Positions 38,321 to 51,399 of a stretch of 64,000 bases of DNA are shown here, piece after piece. Made by a program: the position numbers and the translations under genes. The notes beneath the pieces are model-generated. The model saw only the letters and a program-made list of their open reading frames with translations. It did no database searches and was not told where the DNA came from. Source of the DNA: Hofstenia miamia (lineage: Eukaryota; Xenacoelomorpha; Acoela); NCBI GenBank assembly GCA_004352715.1, contig SCFE01000063.1, positions 1,802,792 to 1,866,791 of the forward strand, given 5' to 3'. Position 1 is the first letter of the stretch. Each line of letters opens with the position of its first letter.

Positions 38321-41300
38321 GAATAGTAAATAATTTATGCACATGCAATATAACTCAAACACCCGTATTGTAAAATACCAATTTCATTACACAAGATAGT
38401 ACTTCAAAAAATATTTAAAATTGTCTAACTTTATAATAACAATTTTTAAAAATTATTGTTAAATTTTTAGAGATGGTCTTGAAAATTTCACCAAATTTCT
38501 ATAAAATAACCTTGAATAATTAAAACATTCGTTGTAGAGTCCTTGTTAATTTTGAAAAGCTCAATTGTATTTTACTAATTAAATAATTTTGAAATGAGTC
38601 AAATAGAACAGCAATTAATTAGCTTCATTGCCATTGTCATGTGACAGTAATGCAAAATATCAATCTTGTATTGGGAAACTGTAAACATCTAAGGTGACCT
38701 AGATTCATGGACTATCACTAATTACTCACCGCATCCCCCATTTACTTCATTTCGAGATTTCCAATGTAGTTATGAATTATTTAAGAAAAATTATTTTCTC
38801 AGAATATATTTTCTCACCACCTGTTCGCGTGTTGGTTGATTTTCAATTTGCTTTTTATACAAATACATTTCTTAAATAGGAAATATTTGTTTGCATATAT
38901 TTGCAGATCCATGAACAAAGGCATGCTTATGCATAAGCATGCATATGAATTAAAAGTAGTCTACAGAACTTATCATTTATGCGCGGCGCTCTATACAAGC
39001 AAATATAATGATTGTATTTCAAGGACTTCTTACCCACGGATAATAATGATTTGAAGCTTTTGCCTCTTTTTGCCTTCACAAAAAGTTTTTGAAAAATAGG
39101 GGCCACCAGGTTAGCAATCTTGCTTGAAACTGCTGCTTTGTATGAGAACTGACTAGAGTTCATTTCCCGCATGAAACTATAGGCCTTCAATACATATTAT
39201 ATGAAGAATGCACAAGATGTAGGGTCACCATTCAACCATGTGTACACGGCACGCGTAAAATATTTAGCGAAAAAATCGTTTAATGTTCACCTTAAATTTT
39301 GAGAACCAAAAGGTCCTTTCACGAAAGCTTAGCTTAATGGGATGTCTGCAATGCTCTAAGTTTTCATGCCCAATATATTGAAGTATTTGAAACCGAATGC
39401 GCAGTCTACATTATTTTGAAATTACGTACTTCGAGCCTATATATAAATATGCACACATATAAAATTTAATGATACATGATTGCATATATTCATCGTATAT
39501 GTATGTCTATGTTTACATGAAAATTCGTGAATCATTTGTGCATTACTCAATTTGATTCCAGTATTTAGCACTTTGTATAATATTTTTTATAAATTGATTA
39601 GATCTGAAGTTTTCTGCAATTTTTTTGAAAGCCTATCCAGCGAGACTAGATTGCTTCATTGGACTGTGCTAATAAGGCAAATTATTTTCGTAATCGCCAC
39701 CCCTACTTTTTAATAGCGTTGTTTATCATTAGTAAATACATTGATAATAAGTTTATTTTCATTTAATAGAGAGCAATGTATAAAGAACATGCTTTTAGAT
39801 AAAAACCCCTGTATCCAATTTCAAACGGCTTTTGTTATTCATTTTGCTTTTAATTGATTAAAACCGTCTCATCAATATTCTCAGAAAGCAATTTTATCAA
39901 AATCATATTATTTTATTCAATAAGCATGTTAACAAGGATATTATATTAAAATTCAATGAATTAGGCATTTTAGAGCATTTCTTTGTGCAATCTATTACAA
40001 AAGAATGGAACGGAATGCATTACCTTGAATTAATAGACGTTTACAAATGTAGAATGTCGAAGTAATTATCTTTGTTTTTTATAATGTACAATCTCTATTA
40101 TATACAGTCATGAGCAAAACAATCTAGTCCTTTATCAAATTTAGTTTAAACTGATTTTTTCTAATTTAAACAGTATATTTTAATTGAACTGAATCGTAGC
40201 CTAACAACAGGAATTTTTATTCTGACGTCAATCAGAAGTGCTTGCGGAATTGGGGTGTGTGTGTGTGTGTGTGTGTGAAGGGGGTGGTTGGCATCACGCT
40301 TGAGAACAAGTTATTAAAATAGATCATTGAATTGCATTTAATTATTTTAGTTTTAATTTTTAAATTTTTTTTACAGAACTTTATATTCTTAGCCCAAGTA
40401 AATCATGTCCCCTACATATATCAATATGACCAACATTAGCTTGGCATGAAATGCATCGCCGGAACGTGATAATGTTGATAACACATTAATTCTTCCCTCC
40501 CAGATATATGTAACAGTAATCTAACAGCTATTCAAACTCAGATAGAAGTTCAAAGGTCACATTGCTTAATGTATATTTGTAATGTGTGCATCAACACATT
40601 GATGCTCTCGGTTACCCAATTGGTAGATCATTATACATTTTACTAAAATAGAATAATGGAAGGCAGAGGAGCTCTTAAACCAAATTTTACCAATTATTTT
40701 TGCAATGATAAACTTAGATTCATTTTCGCATTGTGAATTATTTTTTTTATTTTATATAAGATATTTTGTTTACATCCTCCTGGGAAGGACGTCACAAAAC
40801 TATTTTCATAAATATCGAATTCGATTTTTGCTATATTTTGCATACCATTTATATTTGTGGAAAGAAGTTTTAAAGATAAAGTAGATAAGGAAAAAATTGC
40901 TTCTATTTTGGCGAGATTTGGAAAATGTATGAGTGATATTCTGATATACGCTCTCCTAGTTTCTTTATCTATACCCCAGTCTCTCCGAAATACTCAACCC
41001 CAGGTCCATGTTGCATGTCCCATGGGACTAAATAATCTCGCAGAACTCTATATGAAATTTCTTAATCTACTACCAGTTACATCGTACATTCAGGGTAGAA
41101 TAAGCTCAATAACACAGTTTTTTAGGTATGCACTTTTGCCATAGGTCTACAGTAAGGATGAATTTTTGAATTAAAAGTTATCCGAAGGCAAGAGAAGATG
41201 TACATTATAAGTGAAACTGTAGTTTCATTGATTAGTCGTCCTATGTGCACAATGCAGTAAATTACGAATATTCTAAACTGACTGTACATGTGCATGTACA

Positions 41301-42446
41301 CAACTTAGAAATTCATACTAAAATAAAGTTTAACTTTATCAAATGGATGCTGAGAAGGTTTATTAATAAATCCTTGAAATGTTTCCTATTTAAGGGGGAA
41401 TGGGTGGTGACCATTTGAAAACTTGCACAGTAGGTTGACTGAAGTTTCTGGAGCAACATTATAGTGTCATATTTGCTTATTATTTTATTGTTTTTTGTAT
41501 TGATATGATTCTGTGGAACTGCATTCCTGAGGAATATAATGAAATCCTTTTTCAGCTTGATGTCCTATGCGTTTATTTTACCGCGCCGTTTATTTCTCCA
41601 GATTGACGCAGTGTTTGTTGTGCTTCCACCTGTAATTCCTTTCAAAAGAACTTCCTCAAGTTTTATTGCCGTTTGTAGGAAGAGAAAATATAAAAAGGCT
41701 GTAAATTTTTTATAATTTCGCAACTTTATAGTTAAGCAGCCTGAGGAATATGTTTCACGATTTTTAGAATTGCAAAAAGGTATGCGTTTCCCTACTTATT
41801 TTAAATGGTGGATATGGGTACAAATTTTTATACCCACTCGCACTATATTCTTAACATACCTACATCTATATAGCAATTACTCTATGTCCAAACTTTATTG
41901 AAAACATAAAATACAATATTTAAAAAAACTTGAAAAATCACTAGATAATAATGGAACTTCAATTAAAAAAAATTTTAAAAGTAAATTGCTCTCATGTTCA
42001 AATTTGTCTACCGAACCTCTGTATATATCTAAAATAAGTCACACTTGAATGTATTAAATTTTGAATTTTAATTCTGTTAGATACTAGTGACGATATTTTT
42101 TAAAATATTTATAAATGGATTTCATTTAAATGTATCATTTAAGAAGTGAGCCGCCAGGGCAGTCATTTCGACTCCAACAATAAATTTAACAAAGAATGTC
42201 AACAGGTATTTGTACTTGTAATTATGTTGTTTATCAATTTGACTTTATAATTTTAAGAAAATCTATGACTTTGCCATGATGCTTAGGAAAGGGGAATCCT
42301 CTGTTAATTTATTCTAAGATAGTCTGACGGATTGTAGTGTCAAATATCAAGGATTAATAAATTGGTTTTTTAGAAATTTTATAAAAGTTTATGCGCCTTA
42401 TCTCCGTCAGAATAAAAATAATAAGAATTTTCTGGTGGTTTTCTAG
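38321..42446. other. AT-rich noncoding DNA
   Basis: No gene recognised. It contains a 22-bp perfect palindrome at 38921-38942 and a (GT)11 microsatellite at 40256-40277. Short frames at 38836-39054 plus, 38927-39190 minus and 40857-41144 plus lack motifs; the last begins at GTG, not ATG. Confidence 0.5.
40256..40277. repeat. (GT)11 microsatellite
   Basis: Uninterrupted GT dinucleotides. Confidence 0.95.
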
Positions 42447-42576
42447 CACAACCAATTTCATGCAAGATATAATTAAAAAAGAACCACTTTTGACTGCATT
42501 ATATCGTTATAAGAAGTACTCTGAGAAGACGATTATCGAATTGTCCAAGAAACTAAGAATGTTTGTCAAAACATGA
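42447..42576 (+). CDS. Possible terminal exon, unassigned
   Basis: A pyrimidine-leaning tract ending ggtggttttctag (to 42446) forms a credible 3' splice site. The frame after it reads TNFMQDIIKKEPLLTALYRY, continues KKYSEKTIIELSKKLRMF and stops at TGA (42574-42576). The mix of charged and hydrophobic residues looks more protein-like than other short frames nearby. No partner exon, branch point or polyadenylation signal has been tied to it, and I do not recognise the sequence. It may be chance. Confidence 0.18.
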
Positions 42577-43780
42577 GGGCTTCATGCCTGATCTTCATTA
42601 AGACCAAGAAATTTGACAGAAACATGGTGCATTGTCACCGAAGATTTACAGTTTCTTTGTAAATTGTTGCATCTCATTGAGTTGTAACTGAGGTGGATTT
42701 TGACCAGGGGTCAAGTATGAAATAACAGCCTGAGTCGGACCGCGCATGAAATTGCTCTACAATGGTCTTGAATTATTCAAAATTTGTCTTTATATACATT
42801 CTTTCTTTTGCTTTAATATTCTTCAACATAATGTCAATCATTTTTCAAACAGTACATCCTATCGAGTTATGAAAAGCTGCAATTAATGCCAAATTGTTTG
42901 TAGTAGTTTTAAATATGAAGGCCAGGGCTGGAGCCTAAGACATGACAGTAGATTTATAGCACAGTTTCTCACATAAACTGATTATACTCAATTTTTTGAA
43001 TTTGACTGTCAAAAAATTAAAAATTCATTTAAATGAATGACTTTTAATTAAATTAAATTGAATTCAATCAAATGCTTTCCACTTAAATTTAAATTGTAAT
43101 CTTGAAAAAATGGTCATTACTTCTCCATGCTAATGAAATAACTCTATCCTCATTAAAGGATTTATCTTTTTGAAAAAGTTCGTCTCTTTTATTCGGCGTT
43201 GCTTTTGAGGAATTTTGGAAATCTCCCTTTGAAGGAATTAGGAAAAGTTGTACTCAAAACTCGTTTTAATGGATATTTATCATTCTAATTTTGGTCGGAA
43301 GGCTTTCATGTTCTATATTAGAAAGTCTTAACCCTGTTTGGTATTTTCCTGATCAATTGTCTGCAGTATATACAAATATCCTTCTCGTTATTATAAAGAA
43401 TGGAAAGTTGTTTTTTTCTAAGCAATTTATAAATAATATAAATATCTAGGAATATTAGGTTGTTTTAATATTAAACATTCAGAAACCTAACATATTGCTG
43501 AATGATGAACAAAATGACAGATATGCAGTGTAAACAGAGATTTCGTTGAATCGCATTGAATAAATAGTTTCCTTTGTAGACCAGGGAAACAGTTGAAGAT
43601 TTACAAAAATATTTCCTTTATTCAATTGGGTCGATTAATTATTAAATTCCAACTCATTTAAAGCAACGCTGAGTGACAAGGAAGTACGAATTCGCATAAA
43701 TTTCAGTTATTCAAGGAAATATTACTCATTCTACTGGCATTATTAAGTAAGCATCAAAAACAACAACATTTACTACTACT
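42577..43780. other. AT-rich noncoding DNA
   Basis: No feature supported. A small GC patch at 42735 (gagtcggaccgcgcatg) has no recognisable context. Confidence 0.5.
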
Positions 43781-44116
43781 CAGACTTATCAACAAGCCCA
43801 ACTGAACCGAGCCGAGGTTAAGCGCTGCTGNNNNNNNNNNNNNNNNNNNNNNNNNNNNNNNNNNNNNNNNNNNNNNNNNNNNNNNNNNNNNNNNNNNNNN
43901 NNNNNNNNNNNNNNNNNNNNNNNNNNNNNNNNNNNNNNNNNNNNNNNNNNNNNNNNNNNNNNNNNNNNNNNNNNNNNNNNNNNNNNNNNNNNNNNNNNNN
44001 NNNNNNNNNNNNNNNNNNNNNNNNNNNNNNNNNNNNNNNNNNTATATATATATATATATATATAATTATTTATTTGCCGAACTGAGTTTAATAGTTTCGG
44101 CTCGTTGACAAGTCTG
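43781..44116. mobile_element. hAT-type MITE, second member of the 8017 family, with internal gap
   Basis: The left end is CAGACTTATCAACAAGCC, two changes from the 8017 element. The right end is GGCTCGTTGACAAGTCTG, identical to it. The flanks are ctactact (43773-43780) and ctaatact (44117-44124), an 8-bp target duplication with one mismatch. Subterminal gaaccgagccgagg and gccgaactgag resemble the first copy. The interior is a 212-N gap (43831-44042) followed by a (TA)n tract (44043-44064). At about 336 bp by assembly it is close to the 353 bp of the other member. Confidence 0.9.
43831..44042. other. Assembly gap, 212 N
   Basis: A non-default size, so the length was probably estimated. It lies inside the hAT MITE beside a TA microsatellite. 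Confidence 0.99.
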
Positions 44117-45014
44117 CTAATACTATCAAAAATTTGAGCAATTGCTTAGCAATCGACTAAAGTAGAATTTTTAACAACAAACGTTTAGTAAATGATTTTA
44201 CATCTGTATAACAATATAACCTCAGCATTATATATGTCATTAGGACCAGTATAGTCAACACTACATGTCTTAACAACAATTGGTAACAGGCGAATTATTT
44301 GCGGTGAAAGTACAACAATTTAAAAATCAGAACCGTGATTTGCTAAGCCATTTTAATGTATTTCAGTTAAGCAAACTTAGCTATTGCAGCTATTGCATAT
44401 ATAAAACTGGGTATATTATTCTTCAAAATATTTTGAAATTTCTATAAAGGGCGGTCTTAATATTTCAAGTGTGCTCTCCCCCATAAATGAAATTTTTTCC
44501 AATTTTTTAAAAACAGCATAATCTAGTAACATTAAATATTTTTTTCAAATAAGAACATGCATTTACTCCACCGAGGTCTATTAGTCTATTTATTTAAATA
44601 ATGAAAAAACTTTGTATTCTGGAAGTAAAGAGTAAGTACTCAATATTAGCATTAAATTGTCCCCCATCTGTAGTTTGATACGAGATCATCATTGATATGA
44701 GGTAAAAATATAGAGTCAACATGTGAAATTTTTGTATATAGTAATTGTGGTATTAAATGTGTTTTCTTAAAATATTTGTTATATTCCCATGAAAATTTTC
44801 ATGAATGAGGTTTAAGAGCTTAGAAATAAATGGAGAAAATTCGCGGCCAAAATGTCCACAAATTGGTCCAAATAGATAAAAAAAATTTAGCACAAAATGT
44901 CAAATTTTTAGTGTTGTATGCTAAAAGTGCTAGATACACAGCACAGCAAACACAAAATATATTAGTCTTGACAAAGCATATTTTGAAATATTGTGTTTTG
45001 ATTTTTTCTAAGAA
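44117..45014. other. AT-rich noncoding DNA
   Basis: Overlapping short frames on both strands at 44820-45039 have no recognisable domains. No gene is supported. Confidence 0.5.
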
Positions 45015-45241
45015 TAGACGCAATTGGTTGCCATGGTAATGCCGTATTCAAGGTTATAATTTTTTCCATGAATTTTGAAATTTTGAGTCATTCGCGTCAA
45101 GATAGTGTCATATGAAATTAATTAAAAGAGGAAATATAGAAAAGTTTCATTTTTGAAAATTTGGAAAATTCCAAATTCTTTGAGCAACTGACTAAAGTCA
45201 TTCAAAATTGGACAGAAGGGCGGGTTGAAAAATTGCGTCTA
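45015..45241. mobile_element. Candidate mariner-like MITE with short inverted ends
   Basis: TAGACGCAATT at 45015-45025 is mirrored exactly by AATTGCGTCTA at 45231-45241, and each outermost dinucleotide is TA. The next bases also match partly (ggttgcc left, gggttg right on the other strand). The interior of about 205 bp is noncoding. Either the ends are a short terminal inverted repeat with TA target duplication, or this is a chance 11-bp inverted repeat. Confidence 0.4.
45027..45040. promoter_or_regulatory. RFX X-box-like motif
   Basis: gttgccatggtaat fits the X-box consensus GTNRCC-(0-3)-RGYAAC except for the last base, and it is nearly palindromic. RFX factors bind such sites upstream of ciliary genes in animals. 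No adjacent ciliary gene is visible, and it sits just inside the candidate MITE, so it is probably fortuitous. Confidence 0.2.
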
Positions 45242-46578
45242 TATGCTTTTGTGATCTACGATTATCTTCGTGTACGGGCAAGATTCGACATTATGTGTAT
45301 TCGAAATATGATTTTTTTAAAAACAAGTTATAAATAAAATTTTATTGAAAACTTTTAAATTGCCTAATAGCAGGAAAAAATAATTTTCGGTACTGTCGGG
45401 TACAAGTAAGAAATTTCGAGGAATGTAGGAAAATATTTCTTGAAGGGCGATTTGGAATTAAGGAAGTCAATATGTAGCTCCAACATTCATTTGCTCTATT
45501 TAGACTATATTGATTCACCTGGATCAGGCCCGGTGTCTCATTTTTGCCAAACCATCATTTCTATGCACTTCAAATATTTTTCATATTGATGTTTACAAGA
45601 GTATCATCCCAAAATTTAAAGTTAGCAATGCATACAATCTTCTAATTAGAATCTAAAGATTTAAATTACTTGTTATTCATAAATTTTCTCAGCACAAAAA
45701 CAGGAATATGCCCCTTTTTCAAAAATTCTAAAGTCGCACCTGACCGGCATTTTTTTCATTGGAATTGAAATGCTCCTGAAACAATCAAATTCTCAAAATC
45801 ATTTTTTCAGCTAATATATTTGATGAGAAAAACGTAATGTACTGTTTTATACTATTTTTAGACTGGAGAAGTTGTAACTTGCTTATTTGAGCAACTAATT
45901 GCCCTTAATCATTAAAAGTGGAATAAAGATTTTTTGTTTGTGAGTTTGTAGTTCCGCTCGTGAAAAGTCGCAACAAAGAATTCTTCGTGAAAAGATACAA
46001 AGCACATCAATAAAACGAAAATTGAATGCATCAATGAAATCGCATAATTTCGCCTAGTCTTTATTCTCTAAGCGCCGCCATTATTTTTCATTAAAGAAAG
46101 ACTCTTTACTCCAAATAGTTTTGCGCACTCTTTTACATGAAAATTAGCGATAAACGTTTTTTCCGACTTAATGCTAAAACTAGACTTCTGAGAAAGATAC
46201 AGTAGAATTGCTTTACAACGGCCTCGCTTGTGACGACCATTTGCTTATAGCGACTAAAAATTAATACCCAAGGTTGTAAAATCGATTATTGAAAAAACGA
46301 AAATCACCGATATTATCGATGATGCTTAAAAATATCGATTTATCTATTTGTCTTTTGCAATAACTATTGATTCTGAGTGCTAACTCAAAACCAAAAATTA
46401 CAAAAGCTGTGAACTGAATTTATGATTCACTAATTGATTGAACGTCTATTAACTTAGAAAGTCATATTCACCACATATAATTTATCTGGATTTACACTCA
46501 CCTTAAGTAAAATTCAAAACAAAAAATATCTTACGGCTAGCTATAAATCGTGATTTGAAGGATGGAGCCGTTGCTCGG

Positions 46579-46688
46579 TATATATATATATATANNNNNN
46601 NNNNNNNNNNNNNNNNNNNNNNNNNNNNNNNNNNNNNNNNNNNNNNNNNNNNNNNNNNNNNNNNNNNNNNNNNNNNNNNNNNNNNCTC

Positions 46689-46721
<33 letters not shown>
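46579..46721. repeat. (TA)n microsatellite interrupted by 91-N gap
   Basis: gctcggtatatatata precedes the gap (46595-46685) and ctcggtatatatata follows it, so the same junction appears twice. The gap probably hides a microsatellite length difference or a short local duplication. Several overlapping frames through the N are artefacts. Confidence 0.85.
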
Positions 46722-46726
<5 letters not shown>

Positions 46727-47860
46727 CATATGGAGTGATTTTCCATTGATTACTAAGTGGAAATTCCCATGAGCTAGAATAGGATTCGCTAGACATGTAG
46801 TGTGAAGAATATTTAAAAGCAATGAAAAATAAATGCTTAAAGCAGAAGCATAAATATATTTTATACAGACTGCATGTAAATGGTTTTTTCAAAGCGCCTG
46901 TTGAAACCAAATATTTATTCTAAATGTTGAAATTAAACATATTCTTCGCTGTTAGATATTTTTGTATACATTTTTAGTAAATGCACTGTGAACTCAATTA
47001 GCAGTAAAAGCCAGAAATTCTTTTTCAATTTGCAATTTGGAAGTATTGTAAAACATCCGAGTAGGCAGAAGTTTGCTTTTTGAAATTGGACGTAAAGTCT
47101 CAAATAAATTAGATATGTTTTTGTATTGTAAATTTTATCAATTGATATGACTGGAAATCAGAGTTAAAATTAATCAGATGAATCTCCTTTCTGTTATTTG
47201 ACTTTCTGCAGAAATTTCCTGTTTTGTGAAATGGTAAAATATTATATTTACTACAATTTCTTAGCTTTTAATAGTAGCTTTTTATTTATTTGAAATTCAA
47301 TGCAATTATAAATAATTTAGCAGACAATAAGTGATGTAAACCAATTAATATTAATTAGCTAGCAATGACAATTGATCTTAACATTGATTTTAAAATCTTG
47401 TTGGAAATGACATTTATTTTTGGGAAATCTACAAGCATATTGGAAATTTCCTCCTGCCTATCTATATACAGTAACTGTTTAGGAGTAAAAAAAATCTAAA
47501 AACAATTTAAAGACATTTTTTATTTTCTAACCATCATTTTTATTTCACAGACTCGGTAGTTCCCGTTGATAATGTAATGCAGTTGTGCTTTGGGACTTCA
47601 TCAATCACCACCATGATTAATGAGGTTTGGTGCTGGAAATGCTTAAATTTTCCGATGCTCGACCGACAAAATATATAATAATAACAAATATTCAAATTTT
47701 AATTTTTCGATATGATGTTCGGATTTCATGAACTACTGATTGCCAAACTATGCATTTTTACTGAATGTTCTTATACTTCTAATATATTGCATCTATGTAG
47801 GAGTTCCCAATATTTTCGGAGAGAAGAGGATGTTGCTTCATTAAATATACATGTTTTTCT

Positions 47861-48551
47861 AGAGGTGTACTCGAGGGGGTGCTAAGGAGGCTCAGCCTAC
47901 ATTGTTAAATTTATATTACGGTTTGTGTGTTGGATTTTAATTGTTGAGAAATTATGTTTGGTCAAAATATTGTATAAAAATACAGCACTCAAATTTAGAG
48001 CCCCCCCTGTTAATATTTTAGGAGTAGAGCCCTGTGTTTTTCCTGATCTTCTGTTTGTTGTAAAATTGCGTGTTTACAAAAATTGAGTTGTTAAATTGTG
48101 GTTGTATGGGTTCAGTTTTGGTAAATTGTTCATCAACCAAGCACTTTTATAAAAATAGGTATGTTCTTTTAGTGACTTTTCAACCATTCAATTTTCTCAT
48201 TATAGGAAGTGGTTATAGGTTTATCCAAGATTCTTTATGGGAGACTTCTTGGTTTATCACCATTGTTGATACCCAACCTGCCTTTACAAAATCATAGCTC
48301 ATTCTTATATTTTTGGAATAAATTAGAAGCTTCTAATTCCCATGTTTTTCTAAGAAACAAAATAGTTTTAAATCTTTAATTTTGTTTGGCATTTTTCTGA
48401 GAACCGAATATTAGAAATTAGTTTTTATTGTGTTTTGGCATCTTGTATTTCAAATTTCAATATTCACACCTTATTACGCTTAGGGGTCTGAGTGACTTTC
48501 TGATTTTTGCCTGATTTCAAGGGTCTAAAACCCCCTCTAAATATACGCCTG
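47861..48551. mobile_element. Candidate hAT-like element, weak
   Basis: The left boundary reads AGAGGTGTACTCGAGGGGGT and the right boundary, reverse-complemented, CAGGCGTATATTTAGAGGGG. Both follow the pattern of hAT ends carrying a GTA/GGGGG block, and C-rich blocks (ccccccc near 48001) occur inside. No matching 8-bp duplication was found, so the pairing is uncertain. Confidence 0.3.
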
Positions 48552-50398
48552 TTAACAACACTGATTGTACTTGCAGTATCCTTAGAAAAAACTACATATG
48601 GATTGTATTAAAATAATTTTAGATTCAATATCTACAGACTGATATTAATAAATTAACAGTGTTTGTATACTATTCTACTAAATTTATTTTATGACGGTTT
48701 TGTTTTGTTTAGTTTTTGAAGTCTCTGTTTGCATTAAGAAACAGCTTTGTAATTCAAAAAATTCCATTTCAATTAGATCTACGTGAGTGCGAATTTAATT
48801 TGCTTTCTGTTGATGAATGTATAAAATTGAATATTTGCTTTTCATTAACCATTTTAATATAAAACTAGCGCCTATTTGCAAGTAAAATAAAATCAAGTTT
48901 TTGTACTGTAGGAACTGCTGCGAATCCTTCATGATGAGATGAAGATCAGGATTTATGATTCCAATGCAGCTTTGTGGAATTCCTAAGCCGAACAGAACAT
49001 TGCAGGATTCTGCGAGACGTTCAGTCCCATAGAATTTACTGAGATTAAGTATTTCCGTTGAATTGAGACTAACATGTCACTATAAATATAAAAGTGGGAC
49101 AACCAATTTGGAATATTGCCCAAAATAGAGGTTGTTCTGATGATGAGCATTGAACCATTATTCCAGAAAACTTAATGGTACTGGGATTTGCGGGTATCGG
49201 AACAAATGAAATAGGAGAAGCTGGGACTAAAACCAAAAATATTTTGACGCGCAGAACCCTCGTACATGGAATTAAATTGAATTTTTCCAATTACTATATA
49301 AAAATTTGATTTCTCCGAGATATTAAAATGTTTCAGAGATTTGTGACTTATGTTAGAAAATCATTTTTGTTAGGCTTTTGCTTGCTTTTGGAACTCTCTA
49401 TTTCTGAAGCAGTTTATTTATACATCACGACCAAGCCAATTCTTTCCAAAAAGTAAACTTATTGTCTAGAAAGTTAAATGTTCTGGTAGTGCTGATTCTG
49501 GAAAAATATTCCAGCAGGAGCTCCTATTCCTACCAATTGATTAAATCTAGAATTAATTTACTACGTTACTGGTTTTCCCATGTCTACACAATTCTGTCTC
49601 TACGGGTTTATTTAAAAATTCTGTCTACAAATATTCTCTCTTAATTTGCCCTTTAACATGGGACGGACCCAGTTCAATTAGTATGAATAATGTTCTGCTA
49701 CGATTCCACAAAACCAACAAATTAAAGCACTAAAGGAACTATATGTCTAATTTTGCCCAATAACTTCTTCGCAACTTTAATTTACTATTATAATGTAACC
49801 CACTACTCTCTAGTAAAGCATAATTCTCAATTGAAGAACAGTTATTTCTGTGCTTACTTTAAATCTATACTCTGAGGATACTATTTTCTTTACAAACCTA
49901 TGCAGATGACAAATTTATGTAAGCTATAATTTCGTTCTATTCCAACCGAATTCTTCTCACAAACGGAATTAACTTTTTCCGTAAACAAGGGTGATAGCTA
50001 ACTTTCCATACACTGGCCTTCACATCTTAGGACCGTTTGAGATATTGAAAACACTACGGGACAGATCTTATTTTAAAATAACAAGGGAAGTGGTCTTAAA
50101 TACTAGCAATGAATTTGAATGACAAGTAGAGATTTTCGTCACTCTATTTAACCACAGTTTTCCAAACTTACTTATAGGTTTCAACGGTTATTTTATGCAA
50201 TATTCTCTATAATTACTTATAATTGTTTAGTTTCTATGCACACACACACACTGCAGCTTCACTAACTTTAGAACACCTTAAACCGATGGCTGCTCGTAGC
50301 TAGACAGTGAATACAAATAAAACAGGGGAGATTCTTACAAGGGGAAGTATTACGCACCTTTAAGAATGGGTTTGATCATCTCAGTGATCAACTTCTAA

Positions 50399-50600
50399 CT
50401 AAGTTAGCGTCTCTGGCAACTCGGCAGCACTATCTTCTCGTCTGTGCTGAATACTTCCGTCTCCTGTGTACATTCCCAAACACCTCTCCTTTATCTTCGG
50501 GTTGGATTTTTTCTTTGTGATCCGGCAGCACTCCCTTCTGTAGACTCTGCGTTCCCCAACTGTTCTGTGATGTATCACAGACATTTATACAATGTTCATG
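50399..50600 (-). other. GC-richer segment with TATA box and palindrome
   Basis: On the minus strand gtataaatg (about 50583-50591) is followed within a few bases by a perfect 18-bp palindrome TCTGTGATACATCACAGA (50564-50581) and then by about 165 bp of balanced composition that is open in one 61-codon frame. cggcagcact occurs twice, about 100 bp apart. This could be a promoter with a first exon or part of an LTR. No primer-binding site, LTR pair or known protein was found. Confidence 0.22.
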
Positions 50601-51399
50601 GTGATTAATAAAAGATCACCTGATTGGGTGGAAAAATGTTTTAATTCCTATTTTTAGTAACAAAATTAGTTCAGTTCAGTTATACAGCCAATCCGTGCGC
50701 AGTGTTTTTTCCCGGTGGCATTACGTAATGTTAGCAAATGTCAACCAGGAATTTTCCTAGTTTCGCCATTCTTAGAAAAGTTTAACAACCAATCACAAAT
50801 CACACTTAAAAATATAACTAAATTCCCAAAAGCTGCTATAAGTAATTCCATAACAAAATAACTAAATGTATAACCCCAAACTTTCCCAAACACTTTTGCC
50901 CCTAAGTAAGCCATTTCGTGCATTTTTTCAAGCAATTTTTAGTGCAATACTTAAATCGTATTGCTGCATCTATTAAAATGACTTACTGTAATAGCGTAAT
51001 AAAAATTTTGTCAATTTTCTGTATTTCTCTTTTACAATAATCACCTTCCAATTTGACGTTCATTTATTAATGAATTACCCAATTATCGATGATGAATTAG
51101 CTCTACAAGGCTCTAGTAAGGAGCAATTCCCGTCAATGGAAACACAACAATTGTGAAGTGGTTTTAACAAGTAATATATTTAATAGATCTTATAGCTAAA
51201 GAAGCATTAACAACATTGGTTTTCGGTAAAAAAATGTTCACAGCGTTTCAAATTATATTTAAGAACAATTTGGAAATTTCACACTTTCACGTCAAACTTT
51301 GAAAATTTTCCAAATTCAAATTTCAAACCAAATTTAAAATCCCACAGGTGAATTGTGATTTTCAGGTTTGTAAAAATTGTTGTAAAATATTATGGAACT

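Larger units (their letters stand above)
45242..51399. other. AT-rich noncoding DNA with transposon traces
   Basis: No gene recognised. Traces include a possible pogo/Tigger-like terminus at about 46200-46245 (tacagtagaattgctttaca), a TA tract with a 91-N gap near 46580-46720, a candidate hAT at 47861-48551 and a GC-richer segment at 50399-50600. Confidence 0.5.

Noticed and set aside
40857-41144. 95-codon plus-strand frame as a gene
   Set aside because: It begins at GTG, not ATG, has no recognised domain and no clear splice sites.
49069-49290. Possible retroelement protease trace on the plus strand (NLMVLGFAGIGTNEIGEAG)
   Set aside because: The Gly-rich resemblance is too short, with no DSG/DTG active-site motif or neighbouring retroelement domains.
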